Assembly (NCBI RefSeq): GCF_001544375.1
Contig: NZ_BCQJ01000010.1
Span: 1 to 64,000 of the forward strand
Direction of reading: 5' to 3'
Source: Enterococcus canis NBRC 100695
GTDB lineage: Bacteria > Bacillota > Bacilli > Lactobacillales > Enterococcaceae
DNA length: 64,000 nucleotides
In this document: positions 16,852-24,412 of the stretch, piece after piece
How positions within the stretch are numbered: position 1 is the first letter of the stretch
Layout: every line of letters begins with the position of its first letter
The notes under the pieces: generated by a model
What the model was told of the DNA's origin: nothing
What the model saw: the letters and a program-made list of their open reading frames with translations, nothing else
Databases searched by the model: none
Made by a program: the position numbers and the translations under genes

Positions 16852-18159
16852 ATGGAAATGGAAAATGATCTTTTAGTAGCTGTGGCAGCCGCTCAAACAG
16901 CCTTTTTGACTGATCTCAAAAAAGTGATGCAAATTCCTAGTGTCAAGGGCGCCGCTGCAGACCACGCCCCTTTTGGAATTGAACCTAAAAAAGCCTTAGA
17001 GACTGTTTTAGAGCTAGCTGACAGCTATGGTTTTAAGACTGGCATCGTAAGTGATGCAGTGGGCTATGCTCAATTAGGACCAGACAATAACGATTATATC
17101 GCGGCTGTGGGCCATTTAGATGTGGTCCCAGCTGGTTCCGGATGGGACTATCCCCCATTTGATTTGACTGAAGACCAAGGTGTCCTTTACGGACGTGGTG
17201 TATTAGACAATAAGGGCCCAATTTTTAGTTGTCTTTATGCCCTTAAAGTACTGAAAGAGACCGGGGTCCCTCTCCAAAAGACGATTCGTATCTTGTTTGG
17301 TACGGATGAGGAAAGTGGTTCTGCCGATTTGCCGCTTTATTTAGCCACCGAGGCCCCACCTAGTTTTGCTTTTACACCTGATGGAAAATACCCAGTGGTT
17401 TATGGCGAACGAGGTATTGTGAACCTCGAACTGGTGACGGAGCTGCCGCCAGAATTAATGGCAGCTATCACAATTCATGGGGACCAAGCCCGTGACCATG
17501 TTCCCGATGAATTGACCTTGACCTACCAGGAAACGTCTTATAGTGTGACTGGTAAACGAGCACCGACTAATGCACCTGAACTTGGTGAAAATGCCATCAC
17601 CCTATTAGCACAACAGTTGCGCAACAGTGATCTCCCTACTGCGTTGCGTGATTACTTTTCTTGGTTGGCTGACAGTTTCCACCAACAGCATTTTGGTGAA
17701 GGTATTAACTTGGCGTTGGCTGATCAAGACTCTGGAAAACTGATTTTAACGCCCTATGAGCTTCTAGTGACGCCTACTGGCTTTCATTTAGGTGTCGCTA
17801 TTCGCTACCCAGTAAGCAATACTGAAGCGGAAGTGGTGGCTGGTTTTCAACAGATATTGCCGCCTAATAGCCATTTAGAGATTGTACGGCGTATTCCAGG
17901 GACCATGTTCCCTAAAGAAAACCCAAATGTTCAAAAATTATCGACCGTTTACGAAAAAATGACCGGTTTAGATGGTAGCCCGGTCACTACTACTGGTGCT
18001 ACTTACGCCCGTTCTATGCCTAATACAGTGGCGTTTGGTCCTTCGTTTCCCGGCCAAAAAGGTATCGCTCATAACAAAAACGAATATATGACGGTTGCAG
18101 ACCTTATGAAAAATTTTGAGATTTACACATTGGCACTCTATGCATTAGCAAATGATTGA
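16852..18159 (+). CDS. M20-family dipeptidase (PepV/Sapep-like)
   Basis: A 435-residue di-metal M20 peptidase of the PepV/Sapep group, which cleaves dipeptides in the cytoplasm. Visible metal and catalytic positions: His88/Asp90 (GHLDVVP), Asp119 (GVLDNKGP), catalytic Glu153 and ligand Glu154 (TDEESGS), and the late GATYARSMPN and GIAHNKNEY segments. At 435 residues it is a little shorter than PepV (about 470). The start at 16852 is fixed by TAGGAGG 8 bases upstream and lies 10 bases after gntR. It is the last gene of this unit. Confidence 0.88.
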   Translation: MEMENDLLVAVAAAQTAFLTDLKKVMQIPSVKGAAADHAPFGIEPKKALETVLELADSYGFKTGIVSDAVGYAQLGPDNNDYIAAVGHLDVVPAGSGWDYPPFDLTEDQGVLYGRGVLDNKGPIFSCLYALKVLKETGVPLQKTIRILFGTDEESGSADLPLYLATEAPPSFAFTPDGKYPVVYGERGIVNLELVTELPPELMAAITIHGDQARDHVPDELTLTYQETSYSVTGKRAPTNAPELGENAITLLAQQLRNSDLPTALRDYFSWLADSFHQQHFGEGINLALADQDSGKLILTPYELLVTPTGFHLGVAIRYPVSNTEAEVVAGFQQILPPNSHLEIVRRIPGTMFPKENPNVQKLSTVYEKMTGLDGSPVTTTGATYARSMPNTVAFGPSFPGQKGIAHNKNEYMTVADLMKNFEIYTLALYALAND

Positions 18160-18166
18160 TTGACTA

Positions 18167-18198
18167 CACGATATCGCTGCGGGATATCGTGTTTTTTT
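18167..18198 (+). terminator. Terminator after M20 dipeptidase
   Basis: CACGATATC and GATATCGTG form a 9-pair stem with a short loop, followed by seven T residues. Confidence 0.93.
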
Positions 18199-18239
18199 GG
18201 TCTTTATTCTGTAGGAAAAAGTTCTTGATTTGCGTATTT

Positions 18240-18272
18240 AGTATATACAAACTAGTATATATCAATTATAAT
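18240..18272 (+). promoter_or_regulatory. Promoter/operator of asparaginase-PTS-M42 unit
   Basis: GTATATAC (18241-18248) and GTATATAT (18255-18262), again 14 bases centre to centre, overlap TATACA (18244-18249), 17 bases, TATAAT (18267-18272). The geometry matches the 15203-15235 site base for base, which argues for one shared regulator, most likely the GntR protein at 16128. Confidence 0.75.
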
Positions 18273-18283
18273 GACGTTGTAAT

Positions 18284-18297
18284 TGTAAACGTTTTAA
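18284..18297 (+). promoter_or_regulatory. Possible CcpA (cre) site
   Basis: TGTAAACGTTTTAA is a near match to the cre consensus TGWAARCGYTWWCA. It lies just downstream of the predicted transcription start, a position suited to carbon catabolite repression. Confidence 0.5.
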
Positions 18298-18307
18298 CGA
18301 AAGTGAG

Positions 18308-19270
18308 ATGAAGTATATGTCATGGGGAATGATCGCAACTTGGCGCATGGCGCACGACGGTGTTGTAGCAGCCAGTCAAAAATTAGCTGCCAATGGGTCT
18401 GCCGGCGATGCAGTAGAACAAGCGATCCAAGCAGTAGAGGATTATCCTTTTTACAAATCAGTTGGGTATGGCGGCTTACCTAACGCCGAAGGAATCTTAG
18501 AAATGGACGCTGCTTATATGGACGGGGACACCTTTAAAATTGGAGCTGTGGCTGGTATCACGGATACCAAAAATCCAATCAGCGTGGCTCGTAAATTAAG
18601 TAATGATAAGTTTAACAGCTTCCGTGTCGGCTCTGGCGCCACTAAGTATGCGATGTTGGAAGGTTTTGAACGTTGTAATATGCTAACGGCTCGTGCCAAA
18701 AAAATCTGGGAAAACCGCGTCGCAGAAGTTGCCAAGCACAACTTAAATCCATATGATGGCCACGACACAGTCGGCGTTGTTGGACTCGATCAAAGCGGCA
18801 GCATGGTAACAGGAACCTCTAGTTCTGGCCTCTTTATGAAACGACCAGGACGTGTAGGTGATTCACCGTTATCTGGCTCTGGCTTTTATGTTGATAGCGA
18901 GATTGGAGGCGCCGCCGCGACAGGTTTAGGCGAAGACTTGATGAAAGGCTGTCTTTCTTATGAAATCGTCCGTTTGATGGGAGAAGGTCTCTCACCACAA
19001 GCAGCTTGCGACCAAGCTGTCTATCGCTTTCACGATAAGCTGACCGCCCGCTACGGTAAAGCAGGCGCTTTTTCACTAATTGCCATGGACAAAGATGGCA
19101 ATTGGGGCGTTGCTACCAATGTGGAATTTACTTTCAGCGTAGTAAATGACCGTGAACCTGCGGCTATCTATCTAGCTCATCCTGGCGAGAACCAGACAAC
19201 TAAAATCGAGCCCATCACCCAAGAATGGCTCGATGCTTATGAAAAACGCATCAAAGCACCAATTGACTAG
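18308..19270 (+). CDS. Glycosylasparaginase-type Ntn-hydrolase
   Basis: A 320-residue N-terminal-nucleophile hydrolase of the N4-(beta-N-acetylglucosaminyl)-L-asparaginase/isoaspartyl peptidase family. The self-cleavage site is GHD-TVG, leaving Thr154 as nucleophile; later GTSSSGLFMKRPGRVGDSP and GAAATGLGED match the substrate pocket. There is no signal peptide, so it acts in the cytoplasm on an imported amide- or glyco-linked asparagine (inference). The start is not certain: ATG 18308 lies 2-3 bases after a weak GTGAG, ATG 18317 about 11. First gene of the second GntR-site unit. Confidence 0.85.
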   Translation: MKYMSWGMIATWRMAHDGVVAASQKLAANGSAGDAVEQAIQAVEDYPFYKSVGYGGLPNAEGILEMDAAYMDGDTFKIGAVAGITDTKNPISVARKLSNDKFNSFRVGSGATKYAMLEGFERCNMLTARAKKIWENRVAEVAKHNLNPYDGHDTVGVVGLDQSGSMVTGTSSSGLFMKRPGRVGDSPLSGSGFYVDSEIGGAAATGLGEDLMKGCLSYEIVRLMGEGLSPQAACDQAVYRFHDKLTARYGKAGAFSLIAMDKDGNWGVATNVEFTFSVVNDREPAAIYLAHPGENQTTKIEPITQEWLDAYEKRIKAPID

Positions 19271-19320
19271 GTTTTAACTCCTGTGAGTTGAAAAGATAAA
19301 ACGAAAGAAGGGAATCATAC

Positions 19321-20664
19321 ATGTTTAGCAAACTCGAAAACGTCCTTATGCCCGTCGCGGTAAAACTAGGACAAAACAAAGCCCTGATCGCCATTCGGGA
19401 CGGTTTTTTGATCACAACACCTTTGATCATTGTTGGCTCGATTTTTCTTTTGATCGCCAACTTCCCCGTACCAGGCTGGTCTGAATTTTGGGCAAATATC
19501 TTTGGCACTGGCTGGGAATCTTGGATTACGCGTGTTTCAGGCTCTGTCTTTAACACCGTTGGCTTCTTCTCCTGTTTAGGAACTGCCTATGCATATGCTC
19601 GTGAGTTAAAAGCTGATGCAATTCAGTCCGCCGCAGTTGCAGCCATCTCCTTTTTAATTTTGACACCTAATAAATTAGTCGTAGATGGTGTCGCTGATCC
19701 AATTAGTGGGTTATCGTTTGACCATTTAGGAACAAACGGCATCTTTGTCGGCTTAGTCGTTGCATTCTTATCCGTTATTATTTATTCTTACGCAACGAAA
19801 AAAGGCTGGACGATCAAAATGCCAGACGGAGTACCACCAGCAGTTACGAAATCTTTTGCTGCTTTGATCCCAAGTGCCCTAGTCATGGTTACATTCTTCT
19901 TGATCAACCTCTTGTTTGGCATGACTTCATTTGAAACGGCGCATAACTTTGTTTTTGAGGTATTGCAAACACCATTGAAGGGTGCTGGTAATACATTAGC
20001 AGCCCAAATCGTTTACAGTTTAGCTTGTACGGTCTTTTGGTTCTTCGGGATCAATGGTCCCGCTGTGGCGAACTCTGTATTTGCTCCTATCACTAAGATT
20101 TTGACTATGGAAAACTTGGATGCTTTCCAAGCTGGTAATCCATTGCCTAATATCTTTACTGATCCATTTTCAAATTTCTTTACCAACTTTGGTGGTGGCG
20201 GTTCAACCTTATCATTAGTCATTGTGATGATGTTGTTCTGTAAATCAAAACGAATCAAAGAACTAGGTAAATTATCCATCGTTCCAGGGATCTTTGGGAT
20301 CAATGAACCCATCATCTTTGGTTTACCAGTTGTTTTGAACCCAATTATTATCATTCCGTTTATCCTTACGCCAACTATCAATTTACTATTATCAACTTTT
20401 GTTACTAAAATCGGTTTGATTCCGTATACAACTGGGGTTTCGCTGCCATGGACCACACCGATTGGCTTCTCTGGTTACTTAAGTACTGGTAGTTTCATTG
20501 CGTCACTTTGGCAATTCGTCTTACTGGCCTTAGGCTGTCTAATTTACTACCCGTTCATCAAGACCTTGGATAAACAGTATTTGAAAGATGAAGCCGACGC
20601 AGAAGCACAAAAATTAGCTGATGAAGAGATCTCATTTGATGATATCTCCATCGAAGACATTTAG
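19321..20664 (+). CDS. PTS EIIC, lactose/cellobiose (CelB) type
   Basis: A 447-residue membrane permease of the PTS Lac/cellobiose IIC family: it begins LENVLMPVAVKLGQNKALIAIRDGF, has about ten hydrophobic segments, and carries FWFFGINGPAVANS and the substrate-region signature GINEPIIFGLPVVLNP. No EIIA or EIIB gene is next to it, so it must borrow these from other loci or act without phosphorylation. Its position between a glycosylasparaginase and peptidases suggests an amino-sugar or glyco-amino-acid substrate, but this is inferred from context. Confidence 0.92.
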   Translation: MFSKLENVLMPVAVKLGQNKALIAIRDGFLITTPLIIVGSIFLLIANFPVPGWSEFWANIFGTGWESWITRVSGSVFNTVGFFSCLGTAYAYARELKADAIQSAAVAAISFLILTPNKLVVDGVADPISGLSFDHLGTNGIFVGLVVAFLSVIIYSYATKKGWTIKMPDGVPPAVTKSFAALIPSALVMVTFFLINLLFGMTSFETAHNFVFEVLQTPLKGAGNTLAAQIVYSLACTVFWFFGINGPAVANSVFAPITKILTMENLDAFQAGNPLPNIFTDPFSNFFTNFGGGGSTLSLVIVMMLFCKSKRIKELGKLSIVPGIFGINEPIIFGLPVVLNPIIIIPFILTPTINLLLSTFVTKIGLIPYTTGVSLPWTTPIGFSGYLSTGSFIASLWQFVLLALGCLIYYPFIKTLDKQYLKDEADAEAQKLADEEISFDDISIEDI

Positions 20665-20675
20665 AGGGTGAGCAT

Positions 20676-21197
20676 ATGAAAATCATTTTTATCCTAGATC
20701 AGATTCAAGCAGGACTTGGTGGTAAAGAAAAGGGCGATCAGCCACTAGGCGGCAAACATATTGCTGTAGGCTCCGCTAAAATGTTCGATAACTATTTAAG
20801 CAAAGTTGACGGGCAAGTTAGTGCCACTCTTTATTGTGGGGATGATTATTTCGCCCAAGATCCAGAAACTAATGCGTTAAAATTAACCGCTATGGTGAAA
20901 AAACTGAATCCTGATGTGGTAATCTGCGGTCCTTGCTTCAATTACGAAACGTATGGCCTTATGGCTGGCAAGGTAGCGGCAACTATCCAAGAACGCCTGC
21001 AAAAGCCTGTAATCGCAGCTATGTCCGTTGAATGTGCCGAAGCGATTGCCACTTACAAAGACCAAGTCAATATCGTAAAAATGCCTAAAAAAGGCGGTAC
21101 TGGTCTAACTGAATCTTTAGAGAATATGTTGGCTTTGTGCCAGCTAAAAGCCAGCGGTGCTGATACCACTGCTTTCGTTGCCGAACACTGCTATTAA
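20676..21197 (+). CDS. GrdB-like (glycine/sarcosine/betaine reductase B family) protein
   Basis: A 173-residue protein resembling the N-terminal part of GrdB-type reductase subunits: YCGDDYF corresponds to the CGDNYF segment and ICGPCFNYETYG to the AGPAFNAGRYG segment. True GrdB is about 430 residues with selenocysteine; this one is short, has no in-frame TGA/SECIS signs and no other grd genes nearby. It carries a CGPC pair (Cys84/Cys87) in the conserved loop, plus Cys54 and Cys105, so a redox or substrate-thiol role is possible. It lies 11 bases after the PTS gene, within the unit. Confidence 0.65.
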   Translation: MKIIFILDQIQAGLGGKEKGDQPLGGKHIAVGSAKMFDNYLSKVDGQVSATLYCGDDYFAQDPETNALKLTAMVKKLNPDVVICGPCFNYETYGLMAGKVAATIQERLQKPVIAAMSVECAEAIATYKDQVNIVKMPKKGGTGLTESLENMLALCQLKASGADTTAFVAEHCY

Positions 21198-21214
21198 GAA
21201 ATGGGGCATTTTTA

Positions 21215-22273
21215 ATGGAAACGATTGAACGTTTGAAAACCCTGGTGGCAACACCAGGGATCTCTGGTAATGAAAAATATATCTCACAATTCTTGAAGGA
21301 GGCCTATGCGCCTTACTGCGATGAGATTCTTTATGATAATCTAGGTTCCATCTATGCACTGAAAAAAGGGACAACGCCTAAAGCACCACGGGTAATGATC
21401 AACGCACATATGGATGAATTAGGCTTTATCGTTCGCAAGATCCAAGAAAATGGTACCCTTTTGGCATTATCCTTAGGAAAAACCAATGGGAAAGCGTTGT
21501 TAGGTCAAAAAGTCAAATTGACTACGCGTAATGCTGAAACCTTTTTTGGTGTCATTCTTGCCCAGGATAAATCTGATACTGTTTTGAATAAGGAAAATGC
21601 TGTACTCCTAGACTTAGGATTTTCATCTGCGGAAGAAGCCGCAGCAGTAGTCCAGCTTGGAGACATGGTTACCTTTGCCTCAGAATTTTTCACTTCAGGA
21701 AATCAAGAATATTGGTATGCACCTAATTGGAATGGCCGCTTATCAGTCAGCCAAACCATTGACCTTTTGGTTGCCCTAGCTAACGAAACACTGCCTTTTG
21801 ATTTATATATCGGCTGTACGGTTCAAGAACAGGTAGGGACGCGTGGTGCACAAACAGCGGCCAATCTAGTAGCTCCTGATTTAGCAATCATGTTGGATAC
21901 CCAACAAGCTTGGGATTACCAAAAAGATCCTGTCGACAAACAAGGAGTGGTGGGACAAGGTCCTCTGCTGACTTATTATGATCCTTCTGTTTTACCGAAT
22001 CGCCTACTACTAGCTACTGCTAAACAAGTTTGTGATCAACAAGAGCTCATGGTTCAACCTTACTACTCACTGGAAGGCTCGGATGCTGGCTGGATCAATA
22101 AATTACGGACTGGTTGCCCAACGCTCCTGTTAGGACAGGCTGTTCGGAACTTGGATGCTGGTATCCAAAGTGCTAGTAGAACTGATTATTTGGCTTTACA
22201 AACAGCCTTACAAGCCTTTGTTCGTCAGTTGACTAATGAACAGATCACAGCCTTTAAAGAAGAGAACCGTTAG
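21215..22273 (+). CDS. M42-like protein with degenerate metal site (probable pseudoenzyme)
   Basis: A 352-residue M42-family homolog, collinear with the intact paralogs at 5027 and 22284. His65 (NAHMDE), Glu205 (the base in VQEQVG) and Asp228 (MLDTQ) are kept. The bridging Asp of WDDR is Asn173 (NWNGR), the second Glu of QEEVG is Gln206, and the late His of RYxH is Asp314 (VRNLD). Three of five metal ligands are therefore changed while the frame is full length, so it is probably not an active aminopeptidase but a structural or regulatory partner. It has a weak ribosome site (TGGGGC). It ends 10 bases before the next M42 start. Confidence 0.85.
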   Translation: METIERLKTLVATPGISGNEKYISQFLKEAYAPYCDEILYDNLGSIYALKKGTTPKAPRVMINAHMDELGFIVRKIQENGTLLALSLGKTNGKALLGQKVKLTTRNAETFFGVILAQDKSDTVLNKENAVLLDLGFSSAEEAAAVVQLGDMVTFASEFFTSGNQEYWYAPNWNGRLSVSQTIDLLVALANETLPFDLYIGCTVQEQVGTRGAQTAANLVAPDLAIMLDTQQAWDYQKDPVDKQGVVGQGPLLTYYDPSVLPNRLLLATAKQVCDQQELMVQPYYSLEGSDAGWINKLRTGCPTLLLGQAVRNLDAGIQSASRTDYLALQTALQAFVRQLTNEQITAFKEENR

Positions 22274-22283
22274 GAGGCGTCGT

Positions 22284-23363
22284 ATGACAATCAAAGAGAT
22301 TGACCTTAATTTGTTAAAACAATTAAGTGAAGCAGATGGCATCGGCGGCTGTGAACGAGAAGTCTCACGAATCGTCAAACGCTATGGAGAACCTTTCATT
22401 GATGAAAGCTACTATGATAATTTAGGCTCCATTATTTTGCATAAAAAAGGTGCTGGTCCTAAAGTCATGCTTTCCTCGCACATGGACGAAGTCGGCTTTA
22501 TGGTGCGGCAAATTACGCCAGAGGGCTATTTACGCTTGTTGCCGGTGGGCGGCTGGTGGGGACATGTCATGCCCGCTCAGGAAATGCGTGTTACAACGAT
22601 GAGCGGTGAAAAATATATCGGTGTGGTAGGCAGTCGCGCTCCCCACGGAATGCCCCTAGAAGAAAAGAGCAAGGTTTTTGCACCAATGGATTTCTATTTA
22701 GATATGGGGGTCAAAGATGCTCAAACGATTCAAGAGATGGGGATTGCTATCGGCGACATGATCACACCGAATACCACTTTTCGACAAATGAACGATCCCG
22801 AGTACTTAATGGGTAAAGCTTGGGATGACCGAGTCTGTGTTGGTGTCGGTTTGGAAGTCCTACGTAACCTACAAGAACCCGTTGCTGATGTTTACTTTGC
22901 GGCAACTGTCCAAGAGGAGGTAGGCATTCGTGGCGCTCGAACTGCCGTTCATAGCATTAAGCCTGATGTTGCCATCGCGCTCGATGTGACGACTGCTCAA
23001 GATACCCCGTTTGACAGTGGCGGCTTACGGCTTGGAGATGGCTGTATTCTTTCAGTATTGGACTCCCTAACAATTGCTAACCGTGGACTGCTAGAGCATA
23101 TGGAGCAGTTAATCAAAGAGCAAAAATTGAATGTACGCTATGATTTTATGACTGTTGGTGGGACTGATGCTTGTAATATCCATAAGGCAATGGAGGGTGT
23201 CGTAACTATGACCTTATCATTACCTACCCGTTATATGCACTCTTCTCGGCTATTGATTCATCAAGAGGACTACCGCCAAACGATTCAATTATTGACGACC
23301 TTTATTCAATCTTTGACTATGGCCGATATCCAATTATTTAAAGAGTCCTTGCGTCATGGCTAA
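22284..23363 (+). CDS. M42-family aminopeptidase, intact paralog
   Basis: A 359-residue M42 peptidase with every expected residue: His66 (SSHMDE), Asp181 (AWDDR), Glu211/Glu212 (VQEEVG), Asp234 (ALDVT) and His319 (RYMHS). The family forms dodecameric cytoplasmic cages that remove N-terminal residues. The ATG at 22284 is chosen for TAGGAGG upstream, although the frame opens earlier inside the previous gene. It is the last gene of the unit. Beside a degenerate paralog, a mixed assembly is possible. Confidence 0.92.
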   Translation: MTIKEIDLNLLKQLSEADGIGGCEREVSRIVKRYGEPFIDESYYDNLGSIILHKKGAGPKVMLSSHMDEVGFMVRQITPEGYLRLLPVGGWWGHVMPAQEMRVTTMSGEKYIGVVGSRAPHGMPLEEKSKVFAPMDFYLDMGVKDAQTIQEMGIAIGDMITPNTTFRQMNDPEYLMGKAWDDRVCVGVGLEVLRNLQEPVADVYFAATVQEEVGIRGARTAVHSIKPDVAIALDVTTAQDTPFDSGGLRLGDGCILSVLDSLTIANRGLLEHMEQLIKEQKLNVRYDFMTVGGTDACNIHKAMEGVVTMTLSLPTRYMHSSRLLIHQEDYRQTIQLLTTFIQSLTMADIQLFKESLRHG

Positions 23364-23398
23364 AGGCTAGCTGAACAGGCAACACAGAACCAAAATAG

Positions 23399-23450
23399 TA
23401 GCGACCACCAAAGGTTAGACTAAGCTAACTTTTGGTGGTCGCTATTTTTA
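23399..23450. terminator. Bidirectional terminator, M42 unit / yhaM
   Basis: Arms 23399-23418 and 23425-23444 pair over 20 bases with one G-T pair around a 6-base loop, between convergent genes. Confidence 0.9.
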
Positions 23451-23470
23451 AGACTTGCGGCTCTATTTTT

Positions 23471-24412
23471 TTAAATATCCTTAGGAACGTAAAAACTACG
23501 ATTATCTATGCCAAAAATCCGGTCGGTATAATTACCCGGCTCCGTCAAACGGATCGAGCCTAGCATCATTTGGATAGAAGCATCCATATTGTCGATTTGA
23601 TGCAAAACTTCTGCCTCCATAATGCGCGGACGCACGGGTGAACCGTATTCTAATAGGCCATGATGCGAGAGAACCATGTGCCGCAAAATAACGACATCCT
23701 CTTCTTGATCGTCGATTTTTAAAGCTAGACAAGCTTTGGTGATTTCTTCATCTACCATTACCAAGTGTCCGATAAGGTTACCAGCTAAGGTATATTCCGT
23801 AGTCATCGCACCGGAAAGTTCCGTTACTTTTCCTAGATCATGCAAGATGATGCCCGCATACAGTAGTGACGCATTGAGTTCATTGTATTCCCGACAAATA
23901 GCTTTTCCCAAACGCAACATCGACACGGTGTGATAAGCCAAGCCGCCAGCAAACGCATGGTGATTCTTTTTCGCCGCGGGAAACTCAAAAAACTCTTTTT
24001 GGTATTTGTTCATTAAGTAGCGTACAATCCGGTTCCAATGGGCGTTTGTGATTTCAAAAATGGTTTGGTTGATCTCCTCCGTCATCTCTTCCCGTTTTAA
24101 TGGCGCCCGTTCCATATAAAGCGTTGGATCACTAGGTTCCTCTGGGCGGGCCAAGCGCATATGCAAGATCTTCACTTGTGGATTGCCTTGATAAACTTCC
24201 CGCTTACCATTTAAAAGCACCACACGTCCAGCAGTATATCGCTGAATCTCTTCTTCCGAGGCATCCCAATACTTACCATCGATCATGCCAGACGTATCTT
24301 GAAAAGTAAAAGCAATAAATTTCTTACCGTTTTTGGCCAAACGCACATCGGCATTTTTGATTAAGACAAACAATTCAAAGGTATCATCCACCGCTAGTTC
24401 TCGTAATTTCAA
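23471..24412 (-). CDS. yhaM: 3'-5' exoribonuclease YhaM
   Basis: A 313-residue YhaM/Cbf1 nuclease: an N-terminal OB-fold nucleic-acid-binding domain (about 10-90) and an HD domain (about 145-285) with His161 (AYHTVSM) and His191-Asp192 (ILHDLGK). It trims RNA 3' ends and is involved in RNA turnover in Firmicutes. Its start overlaps the yhaN stop by four bases (ATGA), so yhaO-yhaN-yhaM are translationally coupled. Confidence 0.95.
   Translation of the reverse strand: MKLRELAVDDTFELFVLIKNADVRLAKNGKKFIAFTFQDTSGMIDGKYWDASEEEIQRYTAGRVVLLNGKREVYQGNPQVKILHMRLARPEEPSDPTLYMERAPLKREEMTEEINQTIFEITNAHWNRIVRYLMNKYQKEFFEFPAAKKNHHAFAGGLAYHTVSMLRLGKAICREYNELNASLLYAGIILHDLGKVTELSGAMTTEYTLAGNLIGHLVMVDEEITKACLALKIDDQEEDVVILRHMVLSHHGLLEYGSPVRPRIMEAEVLHQIDNMDASIQMMLGSIRLTEPGNYTDRIFGIDNRSFYVPKDI

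Noticed and set aside
20676-21197. Selenoprotein GrdB
   Set aside because: No in-frame TGA or partner grd genes; the protein is complete with ordinary cysteines.
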